Shown one piece after another: positions 55,001 through 62,794 of a stretch of 64,000 bases of DNA. The notes beneath the pieces were generated by a model. It saw nothing but the letters and a program-made list of their open reading frames with translations. It had not been told where the DNA came from and did not search any database. This DNA comes from TMED27 sp041397865. Lineage in GTDB: Bacteria > Pseudomonadota > Alphaproteobacteria > Micavibrionales > Micavibrionaceae. How positions within the stretch are numbered: position 1 is the stretch's first letter; every line of letters starts with the position of its first letter. The stretch spans positions 496,001-560,000 of the forward strand of contig JAWKVT010000001.1 of NCBI GenBank assembly GCA_041397865.1. The letters are read 5' to 3'. The position numbers were made by a program, and so were the translations under genes.

Positions 55001-57334
55001 ACCAATCAAACAATGAACGGGACATCTGCTGCAGAAGCAATCTATGGCTTTGAAGGCAATGATATCATTTACGCTCAAGATGGCGACGACCTACTCTATG
55101 GAGGAGAAGGAGCCGATAAGCTGAGAGGCGAAGGTGGTGATGATTACATTCAAGATATTTCAAGCAGTGGAACGGTTGATGGATATGCCAACTGGTTCTG
55201 GGGTGGCACAGGTAACGACACAATGATCGGTGGCACAGGAAATGACATCTATTACGATGGCTATGGCGGCGCGACTTCTAATTTTATCGAGGATGCTGGG
55301 GGTGATGACTGGTACGCTTACATGAATGGTGGTGATCAGGTTAGGATCACTGATCTGGGAGGTTTAAATGACCATCAAGATTTTGCAACCAGCACGGCAG
55401 TGATATATGAGCGTTATCTCAATAATGATCTAATTATCAAGAATTCAAGTGGAACGATCAACCTGATCTACACCGATCAGTTTACCGATTTGGATAATCA
55501 AACAGGCGTTGGAATAGAGAAAATTAATGTTAATAATTCTTGGATTGATCTTAAGCAGACTTTATTGAATTCATCCAGTGTCATTGCTACACGAGGTTCT
55601 GACGACGATGATGTGATTAACGGTATTCAAATCGCTAACTCCGATGACGAAATCTATGCAGGAGCTGGAAATGATATTCTTTCTGGCGATGCAGGAAATG
55701 ATCTGATCTTTGGAGAAAGTGGTGATGACGAGTATCTTTTTGCCATAGGTGATGGGCAGGACATCTATGAAGATTCTTCCGGAAACAATGACTTTATAAG
55801 AGTTACAAGTGGTGTTGTGCTGTCGGATCTTGTCTTCACGAGAGAAAATGCAGTTGATCTGAAAATTTCAATGCCCGGTCAATCAACAGACACAATCACT
55901 GTCCGTAATCATTTTGATGGTATGGCAATTGAAAATATCGTTTTTGATGATGCTTCCAACTTTGATTTGGCAAGCCTTACTCTTAATGATGCTCCGGTTG
56001 CCAATGATGATGTGTTTACAGTAACAGAATTTCAAACGCTACAGGGTAATCTTTTGCTGGATAACGGCAACGGTGTTGATAGTGATCCGGATGGTGATGT
56101 TCTCAGTGTTGTGTCTGGAACATTTACAACGGTGCAAGGCGGGGCTATTCAAGTCAGCTCAAATGGTGATTTCACTTATAATGGCGCTACGGGCTACACG
56201 GGACTGGATAGCTTTTCTTATCAAGTGGCGGATATATACGGTGGGAATGCGACAGGTAATGTCAGCATTACAGTTACTGCATTACCTGAAATTATAGGTA
56301 CGTCTGCGAATAATACTCTGAGCGGTACAGCAAATTCTGAGAGGGTTTCTGGTTTAGCTGGAAACGATCTCATATACGCTTATGCTGGTGATGATGTTCT
56401 TTACGGCGGCGATGGCGCAGATAAGCTTTGGGGCTATGAGGGAGATGATTACATTGAGGATACGTCGACTGTAGGCCTTGTTGGTGGATACACCAACTGG
56501 ATGTATGGCGGTACCGGGAATGACACGATGATTGGTGGATCAGGCAAGAACATCTATTATGAAGGTTTTGGTGATGCCGAATGGAATTTAATTGAAGATG
56601 CTGGTGGAAATGACTGGTATGCTTATATGAAGGGCGGTGACTTGGTACGCGTTACAGATATGGGCGGCCTTGATTATCAAGCATTCTCAGGTAACAACGC
56701 CCTTTATAGCTCAAATGTGATCTATGAAAGGCTTGGGAATGATGACTTGGTCGTTAAAAACACCTCTGGCACCGTCCACCTTGTTTATACCGATCAATTC
56801 ACGGATTTGAACAACACAAGTGGTGTTGGTATAGAAAAGCTTTATGTTGGTGGATGGATAGACCTTAAGCCAACAATCCTGAATTACAGCAATCAGATAA
56901 CCACTCGTGGATCTGACGGTGATGATGTGATAAACGGCATTCAAATCGCCAATCCAGATGATGAAATCTATGCCGGAGCCGGGAATGATGTTCTATATGG
57001 TGATGATGGTTTGGATACTTTGTATGGTGAAAGTGGCGCAGATACATTCGGTTTCAGATCTTCCACAGCCTTTAACGATGTCGATATCATCAAGGATTTT
57101 AGCATTGCAGATGGTGACAGTATAAATATCGCTGATGTTTTATCAGGTTATGATCCGCTGGCCGATGCGATATCCGACTTTGTGTCTATAACAGATAATG
57201 GAACAGACAGTACGCTAATGGTCGATGCTGATGGTGGAGCAGATAACTTTGTAACGATTGCTCTTATAGAAGGCGTCACAGGTTTATCAGATGTTAATAA
57301 TCTTGAAAATACAGGCGCGCTGATTACAGTGTAA
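49043..57334 (+). CDS. Giant RTX calcium-binding exoprotein
   Basis: 2763 residues. The N-terminal about 1050 are not RTX; they end in a glycine-rich hydrophobic region (about 752-820, GSALGAAVSTGSV and VVGAFVGTALGTTFGNLFGSDDEP) that could insert in a membrane. RTX nonapeptide blocks (GGxGxDxxx) are at about 1070-1220, 1360-1570 and 1660-1805. Two cadherin/VCBS-like domains follow (near 1880-1975 and 2315-2415). A module of about 230 residues occurs twice (about 1990-2220 and 2430-2655; GNDTMIGG, WYAYMNGGD, YTDQFTDL). The C-terminus (ADTFGFRSSTAFNDVDIIKDF and ALIEGVTGLSD) is a type I secretion domain. No transporter genes are near. Likely an adhesin or surface toxin; no enzyme motif seen. Confidence 0.93.
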   Translation: MSEDRVAYWQGQIRANLAPEYQSINFVIDYPTLSLLEKYGLNALNLELRNTTVKSGVTLNYSRDGEIDVGGTEVEGQIDSSVNFNDFDGLGFDVSAPVEIETFDNVSFVYDFANFDAQGNPSVRLEVLDAGNKLFDIDVELTSNMDGIWTATGRFEIGGKKKVYSAVVQGEVRQDANGDYYFSDLQGQTSVPFVKLVLDAQVGVQISVDPNTYHVTATNYSTAPIPWQASSLINSGVRDIHDNVIVNALSNNQYGYDDIVKFAEAAYRSNDVSGGTQNAIEYALNKLYGGAGIDYFETTDKGLFQSQADYIQGFFDQVVQVQGASFSGNTITTEILENNNYFDPNNIESVQDALDFLTGVIPGIEEHLKQLLADKTQGDKIAQDEKIAVEYEKADGSIGIVELGLSDVAQAELKEIQAEADSSGTIISDVTGTTTSFGTTFNTRETVVELLDGSQITRTEITLPSGSSPAVNGVTGQSVVVYDGADGRTIKERQTHFVDSNGNEHITIETKNYDGQTFIQENITDQNGVFAEGTSFVVPDTDLINDLQFIGGTAGSLLADQLADGDILKSISYKAIINTITDHFGSFTGYLASGGTFEAALEYAQGVDIDNPVAGTLLNTPEISETFVKHLTNFSGAALASVIVDEAGDALGLEGTVGGEIFNVAAGTVTTGVTTELFGVLFNDMPAGVYTSLANTGFDFSAGFYDPALDPNFNPDAFGPYQPNTTVGDYIQGQVVNALAAYAGSRLAGEFVEPESEAAAIFGSFGSALGAAVSTGSVLGTSAVSGALQSLNLALPGLGIVVGAFVGTALGTTFGNLFGSDDEPMAWAHISYSKENQEYYIGSNYGSDGGDPAVAQSMAQQVIDGINNIIDISHGKLREGTPAPRIQIGFEGNEFLVAADGGGAKSFGTAADAIHYAAFNIMKNFDLVGGHMVVMRAWHNSDAANIHEWLDDIQVAEAFQLYLTNPAGILALMMDQPDSELAQSWAAILQRAAELELHLPHEKDLDGGWGEILLAQGIDPEFIPSLDGDTLTVTDPVTGEETVMHHIIGPGYESVRIEGTDGNDIIEVVVDGPSITYVDGGEGNDIIEGSDQADILVGGTGEDIINGNDGNDWLHGGLGDDTIDGGAGEDLVVGGQNNDYLLGSADNDHVYGNDGDDYLFGNEGQDFLFGGKGNDVLDAGSGQFDEVYGQAGDDIIHGGDGGAWQILNGGSGNDTFILEAQDGANHIDIFRGDGHDTIYGNSSTWNFIRFGSDIGVNELFFEKISDDLSIKILGEDQSVLVKDYYATGNSSLVGVKTYYGSIGAEGGGGWHSGVGQLLDVDRSVPATPAGQYNIISDADLQSATLLDTNGMWRALPDVGGFIIGSAGNEIIETTASIAIAYAGSGDDILVDQGDGFSALFGDSGDDTLHGKSGYDILVGGLGNDTVLAGSGNDRIFGGHGNDTLYGETGDDFISGGEGIDDIYAGLGDDSIEAGVGDDFIEASSGNDLARGDEGHDEIHGGSGNDTLYGGDDDDTVSGDEGVDTIFGDSGNDNLDGGDGDDRISGGAGDDTLIGGAGSDILFAGDGNDTLVYRYDDNIGSQDEYNGEAGNDKLSVYFTAAEYINTQIQRDILRYKSTDYYNNQAGITGAIFTFALFGLIAQNIEELDVYVDDVLQTISLNAYAGDVNDNSLSGSTAEDIIIGDAGNDTLQGLAGNDDLRGGLGDDDLQGGAGDDIAYGDSGNDIISGDEGDDQLFGGIGEDDISGGIGQDVIDGGDHNDTIAGNDGDDVLVGGDGDDTLTGGDGRDILIGGAGNDTLDGGLGDDLLVYRVSATDTDIIDGGAGTDVLQVIVDSATVASSSFQSDITNLQAAIDLGNSYSFTSLNLTVSNIEQVYVLTDFNGLYSPIMAVADDITVSNIGTHDITSILNNDLNFSSGNIVIESVSAAANGNVILNTNGTVTYQSDINFVGQDSFEYTIKDADGNTSIATAQITVEAAHSIPVILGDATNQTMNGTSAAEAIYGFEGNDIIYAQDGDDLLYGGEGADKLRGEGGDDYIQDISSSGTVDGYANWFWGGTGNDTMIGGTGNDIYYDGYGGATSNFIEDAGGDDWYAYMNGGDQVRITDLGGLNDHQDFATSTAVIYERYLNNDLIIKNSSGTINLIYTDQFTDLDNQTGVGIEKINVNNSWIDLKQTLLNSSSVIATRGSDDDDVINGIQIANSDDEIYAGAGNDILSGDAGNDLIFGESGDDEYLFAIGDGQDIYEDSSGNNDFIRVTSGVVLSDLVFTRENAVDLKISMPGQSTDTITVRNHFDGMAIENIVFDDASNFDLASLTLNDAPVANDDVFTVTEFQTLQGNLLLDNGNGVDSDPDGDVLSVVSGTFTTVQGGAIQVSSNGDFTYNGATGYTGLDSFSYQVADIYGGNATGNVSITVTALPEIIGTSANNTLSGTANSERVSGLAGNDLIYAYAGDDVLYGGDGADKLWGYEGDDYIEDTSTVGLVGGYTNWMYGGTGNDTMIGGSGKNIYYEGFGDAEWNLIEDAGGNDWYAYMKGGDLVRVTDMGGLDYQAFSGNNALYSSNVIYERLGNDDLVVKNTSGTVHLVYTDQFTDLNNTSGVGIEKLYVGGWIDLKPTILNYSNQITTRGSDGDDVINGIQIANPDDEIYAGAGNDVLYGDDGLDTLYGESGADTFGFRSSTAFNDVDIIKDFSIADGDSINIADVLSGYDPLADAISDFVSITDNGTDSTLMVDADGGADNFVTIALIEGVTGLSDVNNLENTGALITV
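55010..55700 (+). repeat. First copy of the repeated C-terminal RTX module
   Basis: Encodes GNDIIYAQDGDDLLYGGEGADKL through WIDLKQTLLNSSSVIATRGSDDDDVINGIQIANSDDEIYAGAGND. About 60-70 percent alike at the protein level to the second copy at 56330-57000; the DNA has diverged, so the duplication is old. Confidence 0.8.
56330..57000 (+). repeat. Second copy of the repeated C-terminal RTX module
   Basis: Encodes GNDLIYAYAGDDVLYGGDGADKLWG through WIDLKPTILNYSNQITTRGSDGDDVINGIQIANPDDEIYAGAGND, parallel to 55010-55700. The two copies are separated by a VCBS-like domain. Confidence 0.8.
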
Positions 57335-57358
57335 CTGGATACTGGTTGAGGAGAAGGT

Positions 57359-57650
57359 CTAAACCTTCTCCATTAAGATAAAAACATGGTAAGGAAATGA
57401 GTGAGAGTGCTTCATCTCCGTTACTTTTAGGCCAGCTTCTTCGGCGTGTTTGATGAGGTCTTTCTTCTTGAATCCTTCATCTCCGACCTCAAACCAATGA
57501 TGGGCATAAGGCGTTTTTGATTGTCTATACTTTTCTATAGGACGCTTTATCGGTAAACGATCAAGCACGAATGTTTTAATGAAGTTACGGTTTATTTTTG
57601 GCAGGTTGACGCTGAGATTTAAAGACAGCCAGCGCCCATAAGCGGATGAT
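57359..57650 (-). pseudogene. Methyltransferase C-terminal remnant
   Basis: Reads GRWLSLNLSVNLPKINRNFIKTFVLDRLPIKRPIEKYRQS, then TPYAHHWFEVGDEGFKKKDLIKHAEEAGLKVTEMKHSHSFPYHVFILMEKV. The HHW...G......L...AEEAGL pattern and the FPYHVFIL end fit the C-terminal region of class I SAM methyltransferases acting on sugars or lipids. A TAA closes the frame upstream near 57650. It appears to be the second half of the gene starting at 58400. Confidence 0.6.
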
Positions 57651-57665
57651 TAGAGGGTGTATGGG

Positions 57666-57953
57666 TCATTTTATTTGCAGGGAGCCTTTAGGGGTGTGAT
57701 CTTCTAGAATTTTTACATATTTATAAGATGAATCTAGCGTTACATCTCTACTTTTAACGGCTGCTATCAGTGCGTCCGGGATCAAGGTTGCAGGGCATGC
57801 TTTAATGAGACGCTCTATTTTCAGAGCATACTCTTCTCTCTTTTTTTCAACCTGCTTCTGGTCGTGGCGTGAATAGATATGACCTTTGTCATTGTAAAAC
57901 GCCAGATCATCCAACAGCTTGAGCAATCGTCTTTTTTTCAAGAAGAACCACAT
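57666..57953 (-). CDS. Hypothetical 95-residue protein in the methyltransferase break
   Basis: MWFFLKKRRLLKLLDDLAFYNDKGHIYSRHDQKQVEKKREEYALKIERLIKACPATLIPDALIAAVKSRDVTLDSSYKYVKILEDHTPKGSLQIK. Basic and helical, no recognised family. It occupies nearly all of the roughly 330-bp insert that splits the methyltransferase gene; it might be a real gene brought in by the insert. Confidence 0.4.
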   Translation of the reverse strand: MWFFLKKRRLLKLLDDLAFYNDKGHIYSRHDQKQVEKKREEYALKIERLIKACPATLIPDALIAAVKSRDVTLDSSYKYVKILEDHTPKGSLQIK

Positions 57954-57974
57954 AACGAGGACTGTGATTTTTAT

Positions 57975-58400
57975 TCAGGGTTTCATGCGATAATATCGGG
58001 CAGCAGGCGGCTTTTGATAAGGCAGAGATATATAGACATACTTATTGGATGCTGCTGCCATTTTCTTCAGGTGTGGAATATATGTTTCAGGAGGATTATG
58101 CTCAAGCGTTTGAAAAGCGCAAACCAAATCAAATGTCTTATCCTCAGGGAAGCTCATGATGTCACACAAGAAGTCTGGCTTCGCTCCATGATCAACAACG
58201 TCCGCTGAGCAATATTCGATGCCATAATATTTAAGCACAGCACCAAGAAAACCTCTGCCAGGTCCAAATTCTAAAACGGAATGCACATCTTCCAAGCATG
58301 CTGGGACTGTGAGTTGGTGAAAAACAGAAAGCCAATGCTTTTCACGTTTTGGACGCACGTCATGTGTAAGTTCTATATAGTTTTCAGAAGATTTATCCAT
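57975..58400 (-). pseudogene. Class I SAM methyltransferase, N-terminal half
   Basis: 141 residues with the SAM-binding motif VLEFGPGRGFLGAVLKYYGI, an Asp after strand 2 (CSADVVDHGAKPDFLCDI), motif DLVCAFQTLEHNPPETYIPHLKKM, and VYISLPYQKPPAARYYRMKP before a stop. A normal enzyme of this type would continue about 80-100 residues; the missing part is found 325 bp downstream (57359-57650). The gene is therefore interrupted. Confidence 0.7.
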
Positions 58401-58560
58401 TTTACTTGACCTGTTTTAATCAATGTTTTCAGGATGTTTTAATGCGATTGCAGAAGTATAGCAATATCAATCTTGTATTAACATTGTACAATCCGTTGAA
58501 ATATTTAAGAAAACATGTAAGATCAGCGCATATTATATTTAGCCAAGGATGGTCGCCATT

Positions 58561-59481
58561 ATGACAAAATACAAAGTATGGGATCGTATTGATACAGATG
58601 TAAAAAGCGGCGTGGAAGGTCTTAAAGAGAACGGCATTACATGTCTTCGAGGTTTTCCAGATGCTGATATGCTTGAAACGCTTATTACAAAAACAAATGA
58701 AATGCTAAAAAGCCCATCTGTATATGGCTCACAAGGCTACTATCAAAAGGACAGACATAAAAAGATATATGAAGCTTTTTTACTCGGCGAGGAAACCCTG
58801 TCAATACTATTAGATGATCGCATCCTGGATATTGTCGAAGGGTATCTGGGTTCAAAAATACTTATACAAGAAATGATCGTTAAGAATGATCTGGGCGGCA
58901 ACGAGCTCTATTTTCCTATGCATGCACACACAGGTTCATATAGAACCGTAAAAAATCAAGGTCCGTTCTCTGTCGGTATAATGCTTTATACGCATGATAC
59001 AGAGCAAGGGGCTTTTTGTTTTTCTCCTGGAACACATAGTTGGAATTTTCCTCATGGTTCTGATCCTTATAAATATCCGGAAGATATGCAAAAAAAGATA
59101 TTTGACGGCATGAGGCTAATTGCTGGCAAAAAAGGCGATATCGTATTGTTTGACCACAGAGGGTTTCACGGTCCGCAACAACCCGTAACAGCGCCCCGTA
59201 CGGTATTTTTGGGTGGTTTCCACAATGCATCCGATCATGGCAACAAAACAAAGTGTCCCGTAGCAGTTTATACAACTGACCTGCGTGTTTTGAATGCGCG
59301 ACAACAAGAGGTTCTTGGTATTTACTCGGATGGTGCGATTATTCCAAAGGAAAAATTGCACTACAATACTTTCCAGAAAGACAATCCTTTTGCATATAAA
59401 ACGGCAGATAACGTCGTGAAAGGTTATTTCAAAGCCCAAAGTGTTAAAGGTAGAGTTAGAAACCTTATGAAGGGCAAGTAG
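58561..59481 (+). CDS. PhyH-like Fe(II)/2-oxoglutarate dioxygenase family protein
   Basis: 306 residues from the ATG at 58561 (MTKYKVWDRIDTDVKSGVEGLKENGITCLRGFPD). The fold pattern (DDRILDIVEGYLGSKILIQEMI; HAHTGSYRTVKNQGPFSVGIMLYTHDTEQGAFCFSPGTHSWNFPHG; GKKGDIVLFDHRGFHGPQQPVTAPRTVFLGGFHN) matches phytanoyl-CoA dioxygenase-like proteins. The iron-binding HxD appears as HAH in PMHAHTG, and the distal His is in FHGPQ; the missing Asp raises doubt about catalysis. Substrate unknown. Stands just upstream of acyl-transfer genes. Confidence 0.75.
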   Translation: MTKYKVWDRIDTDVKSGVEGLKENGITCLRGFPDADMLETLITKTNEMLKSPSVYGSQGYYQKDRHKKIYEAFLLGEETLSILLDDRILDIVEGYLGSKILIQEMIVKNDLGGNELYFPMHAHTGSYRTVKNQGPFSVGIMLYTHDTEQGAFCFSPGTHSWNFPHGSDPYKYPEDMQKKIFDGMRLIAGKKGDIVLFDHRGFHGPQQPVTAPRTVFLGGFHNASDHGNKTKCPVAVYTTDLRVLNARQQEVLGIYSDGAIIPKEKLHYNTFQKDNPFAYKTADNVVKGYFKAQSVKGRVRNLMKGK

Positions 59482-59598
59482 TCGTATCCGAGAGGCTTAT
59501 ATCCAAGCTTGGAAAGCTCGGGTATCTTGATAATCTTTAATAGCTAACATCTTAAATTCGTGATGGAGATTATTGGCAATATATTATAATTTCTCATC

Positions 59599-60942
59599 AT
59601 GCGTTTTGATGCCTTATATTTTTTATTTTTCTTTGCGGCGGTTTTTGGCTTGTCGCGTTTTAAGGTAATCGCTCCGGCGGTATACCTGCTTGCAAGCGTT
59701 GTTTTTTATGTTGTTGCAGGTTGGCAGGATTGTCTTTTGATTATCTCGATGATCCTTTTTAATTACGCGATGTCTTTCGGGGTTTTACGGCATAAATTGG
59801 TTTTGCCATGTGTTGTAAGTGCAAATATCGGAACATTGGTATTTTTTAAATATAGAATTTTCTTAGATGGAATTGTGCTCTCACAAAGCATATTCACGAG
59901 CGATATTATCATTCCACTTGGTATATCGTTTTATACATTCCAGATGATTGCTTATCAGGTAGATGTATCACGTGGCGTTTGTCAGTTGATACGCTCTTTC
60001 CCGAAATTTTTCTTATTCATTGGCTTTTTTCCACAATTGGTAGCCGGTCCGATTGTACGCGCCAACCAAATGCGCACGCAGATAGATCGCTTTTTTGAAA
60101 AAGGGGTGCAAAAGAACACCATAATATCTCTAGGGCTAGGGTTAATTCTGCTGGGTTTAATCAAGAAAGTCATGCTCTCGGATTCAATCGCCCCTCTGGT
60201 GGATGAATCCTTTATGTCCTTGCCCGAAACGACGGCGGCGGCATGGCAGGGCGCAATCCTTTTTGGCTTTCAAATCTATTATGATTTTTCCGGCTATTCC
60301 GATATCGCTTTGGGCTTGGCCTATCTTTTAGGATTTAAATTACCGATTAACTTCCGCCAGCCATATTTAGCAAAAAACCCACAAGAATTCTGGCAGCGTT
60401 GGCATATTACGCTGTCCACTTGGATAAGAGATTATCTTTACATTCCTTTAGGGGGAAGTCGAAAAGGAACGAGAATACGGCAAGTCGCTGTTTTGTTATT
60501 TGTTATGGGTATTATGGGCCTATGGCATGGTGCTAATGTTACATTTTTATATTGGGGCTTTGGCTGGGGATTAGCAATTGCCGTTTGGCGTGTCTTTGGC
60601 GCATATCTCAATAAATTACCGGCCGTTTCGTGGGTTTTTCTAATGGTGATTTGTCTTACGTTGTGGGTGTTTTTCCGCGCGCCCGATGCGAACTTTGCGC
60701 TTGCGTATATTCAAACTATGTTCTCAATGAATGTAGGGAGTTTACCTCTAACTTTTGTAGTGGGCTTGGTTTTCTTAAGTGCATTTCATGTTATTGAGGG
60801 TAGATTTTACAATCAAAGGGGCGTGCGGCTCATGAAAAAGATGAACATGCCGTTTTTCTATGGCCTATTCATAGGGTTATGCTTTTTTATTCTGATGTTA
60901 CCCAAAAATCTGGACAACCCATTTATATATTTCAGGTTTTAA
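59599..60942 (+). CDS. MBOAT family O-acyltransferase (AlgI-like)
   Basis: 447 residues with about ten membrane helices. Signature IIPLGISFYTFQMIAYQVDVSRG, FPQLVAGPIVRANQM, LFGFQIYYDFSGYSDIALGLAYLLGFKLPINFRQPYLAKNPQEFWQRWHITLSTWIRDYLYIPLGGSRKG, and the catalytic His in GIMGLWHGANVTFLYWG. These proteins move acetyl or acyl groups across the membrane onto alginate-, cellulose- or other glycans. Paired with the SGNH gene 3 bp downstream. Confidence 0.93.
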   Translation: MRFDALYFLFFFAAVFGLSRFKVIAPAVYLLASVVFYVVAGWQDCLLIISMILFNYAMSFGVLRHKLVLPCVVSANIGTLVFFKYRIFLDGIVLSQSIFTSDIIIPLGISFYTFQMIAYQVDVSRGVCQLIRSFPKFFLFIGFFPQLVAGPIVRANQMRTQIDRFFEKGVQKNTIISLGLGLILLGLIKKVMLSDSIAPLVDESFMSLPETTAAAWQGAILFGFQIYYDFSGYSDIALGLAYLLGFKLPINFRQPYLAKNPQEFWQRWHITLSTWIRDYLYIPLGGSRKGTRIRQVAVLLFVMGIMGLWHGANVTFLYWGFGWGLAIAVWRVFGAYLNKLPAVSWVFLMVICLTLWVFFRAPDANFALAYIQTMFSMNVGSLPLTFVVGLVFLSAFHVIEGRFYNQRGVRLMKKMNMPFFYGLFIGLCFFILMLPKNLDNPFIYFRF

Positions 60943-60945
60943 ATC

Positions 60946-62130
60946 ATGCGCGGTTTCTTCAAAATATTACGTTATTTGTTTTTTCTAGGCTTGGGATGTT
61001 TCTGCGCAGCCCTAGTCTTTGAGGTCTACCTAAGGGCAGTCGAGCAAACTTATACGTGGAAAGCGATGCCCGTCGCAGAAGTCTCTCTATACGGACCGGA
61101 TATACAAACGGCCTATGCGCACAGGACAGATGTTTCGGGTATATGGACGACAGAAAATAGAGCGCGAGTATCAACGACGAATTTCGGCGTGCGGGCAAAC
61201 GGCTTAGAAGAAGAGAATGTTGTCAAAGACCATGATGTTCTAAAAATAGGTGTGGTCGGCGACTCAATTGTCGAAGCTCTTCAAGTCAATGATGATGAAA
61301 CTTTCTCTGCGATTCTTGAACAAAAGTTAAGGACATCTGGAAAGCAAGCACGTATTTATAATTTGGGGCTGGCTGGTGCAACACCTGTAATAAAGGCTTT
61401 GCGCGCTGAAAAATATGCGAAAGATTTCGATCTGGATTTGATAATTGTCATCGAAGATCCCTACAGTATTTCTCAAACGCTCGGCAGTAGCGATGGCGGG
61501 CGCTTGCCGCACTATAAGATCAACCAAAACGGCGATGTTATAATTGATCAAACATTTCGTGAAACACGTGGGTTTCAATTCAGGAATTCTGATTTGGGCG
61601 GGCTTGTCTATTTCTTTTTAAATAATTCAAAGCTTTTAACGGTTTTGAATACGCGCTTCAATAGGGGCATTTTTGAAGAGTTAAAGCAGCAAGTAGAACA
61701 GGTTCCCGACAAAACGAAACCAAAAATCAAAGACTTATATAAATGTGATCATGAGAGCATAAGCATTCTGGCTGATATCAATGAAGCGCAGAATAGAAAG
61801 ACACTAAAAATGCTTGGAGTTTTCGCAAAACAGCTCTTGCATATTGAAACAGAACACGAAACCGAAATCATATTTGCGTTTTACAACACATGGCCGGACT
61901 GTCCCTCCAGTTTGGAAAATGTGGCCAACGAAAATATAAGGAAATTACTTGAGGCACAAAATATAGAATTCCTGAATTTGAAATCTGAAATACGTGACGT
62001 TTTGCCGGGCGCCTATGATTTAAATCATTTACGTGGCTTTGGAGCGAGTCAAGGAAAGGGACATTTAAATGTAAAGGGGCATGAAATTTTTTCCCAAGCC
62101 CTCGGCCGCTATATTATGTCGCATTATTAA
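60946..62130 (+). CDS. SGNH-fold membrane-anchored hydrolase/acyltransferase partner
   Basis: 394 residues. One N-terminal membrane anchor (ILRYLFFLGLGCFCAALVFEVYLRAV), then an SGNH domain with block I IGVVGDSIVEAL (Ser about 107), block II-like NLGLAGATP, and the catalytic pair in HLNVKGHEIFSQAL near the C-terminus. With the MBOAT protein it probably completes a two-part system that O-acylates a periplasmic or surface polysaccharide, as in AlgI-AlgJ/X-type systems. Confidence 0.82.
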   Translation: MRGFFKILRYLFFLGLGCFCAALVFEVYLRAVEQTYTWKAMPVAEVSLYGPDIQTAYAHRTDVSGIWTTENRARVSTTNFGVRANGLEEENVVKDHDVLKIGVVGDSIVEALQVNDDETFSAILEQKLRTSGKQARIYNLGLAGATPVIKALRAEKYAKDFDLDLIIVIEDPYSISQTLGSSDGGRLPHYKINQNGDVIIDQTFRETRGFQFRNSDLGGLVYFFLNNSKLLTVLNTRFNRGIFEELKQQVEQVPDKTKPKIKDLYKCDHESISILADINEAQNRKTLKMLGVFAKQLLHIETEHETEIIFAFYNTWPDCPSSLENVANENIRKLLEAQNIEFLNLKSEIRDVLPGAYDLNHLRGFGASQGKGHLNVKGHEIFSQALGRYIMSHY

Positions 62131-62390
62131 ATAGCATTTTCCCTGATAAATTCCCTGCTTGGATTGAGGGGCTTCCTCTGTATTGGCGGAAAACCGCTGA
62201 TTTTTTATCAGGGGGCAGCATTTTCTTTGAATTTCCCTGTATTTTCCCAGTTAAGCAGGGTAAACAGGGGTGAGAATAGTTAGCGGCGGACTGCTTCCGT
62301 CACCATTTACACAGACCCCCCGCATGGGGAGTTTTTGCTCAAATAAAAGCACCCACTCGCCACCACCAAAAACAATTAGGAATTTTTTCC
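62131..62390. other. Intergenic stretch with short TTCCCTG repeats
   Basis: Holds several TTCCCTG/TTCCCAG copies (62139, 62151, 62232, 62245 area), a GCGG-AAAA-CCGC stem near 62190 and a CCCC-GCAT-GGGG stem followed by AGTTTTT (62318-62337). The last could end the upstream MBOAT-SGNH transcript. TCACCATTTA (62300-62309) repeats the end of tRNA-Lys plus four bases (43204-43213). No gene seen. Confidence 0.5.
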
Positions 62391-62419
62391 TTGACAAAGG
62401 CAATGTTCCGCGTTACATT
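62391..62419 (+). promoter_or_regulatory. Strong sigma-70-type promoter
   Basis: TTGACA (62391-62396), 17 bases, TACATT (62414-62419). No protein gene follows; it faces a hairpin-rich stretch with a terminator. Confidence 0.75.
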
Positions 62420-62424
62420 CAAAC

Positions 62425-62442
62425 CAGACTATGCATAGTCTG
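62425..62442. promoter_or_regulatory. Perfect 18-bp palindrome at the expected transcription start (operator?)
   Basis: CAGACTATGCATAGTCTG, a perfect inverted repeat that starts 6 bp after the -10 box. Its position is right for a repressor dimer, and it would also fold into a 5' hairpin in the RNA. Confidence 0.6.
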
Positions 62443-62569
62443 TAAAAAACAGACGGTAAATGGCGCAAAGTTGAGAGCAAAAACGAAAAACGCCATTTGC
62501 GAAAAAACACAGCTCAGCTAAAAACGCGGCAACACCGTCGCTGTTTCATATGGGGCCCCTTATGTTTTT
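62426..62569 (+). ncRNA. Candidate small RNA (about 145 nt) with promoter and terminator
   Basis: Downstream of the promoter: the 62425-62442 palindrome; AAATGGCG (62458-62465) pairing with CGCCATTT (62491-62498); an ACAGC/GCTGT arm enclosing CGG/CCG (about 62508-62545); and a terminator CATATGG/CCTTATG with T5 (62547-62569). No open reading frame longer than a few codons starts here. Not recognised as 6S, SRP or tmRNA. An independent regulated RNA is the simplest reading. Confidence 0.55.
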
Positions 62570-62578
62570 AACGGAAAC

Positions 62579-62616
<38 letters not shown>

Positions 62617-62669
62617 GAAGGAAACAGAGAAATATCGAAGGATAAGAGCGAATCAACTACATAATCTTT

Positions 62670-62754
<85 letters not shown>

Positions 62755-62794
62755 ACACCGGGAAAATACAAAATGGTCAGGCGTTTTACCGCAC

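Noticed and set aside
62270..62521. 83-codon plus-strand open frame
   Set aside because: It crosses a strong promoter, the palindrome and hairpins, has no ribosome-binding site of note, and its composition is not gene-like.
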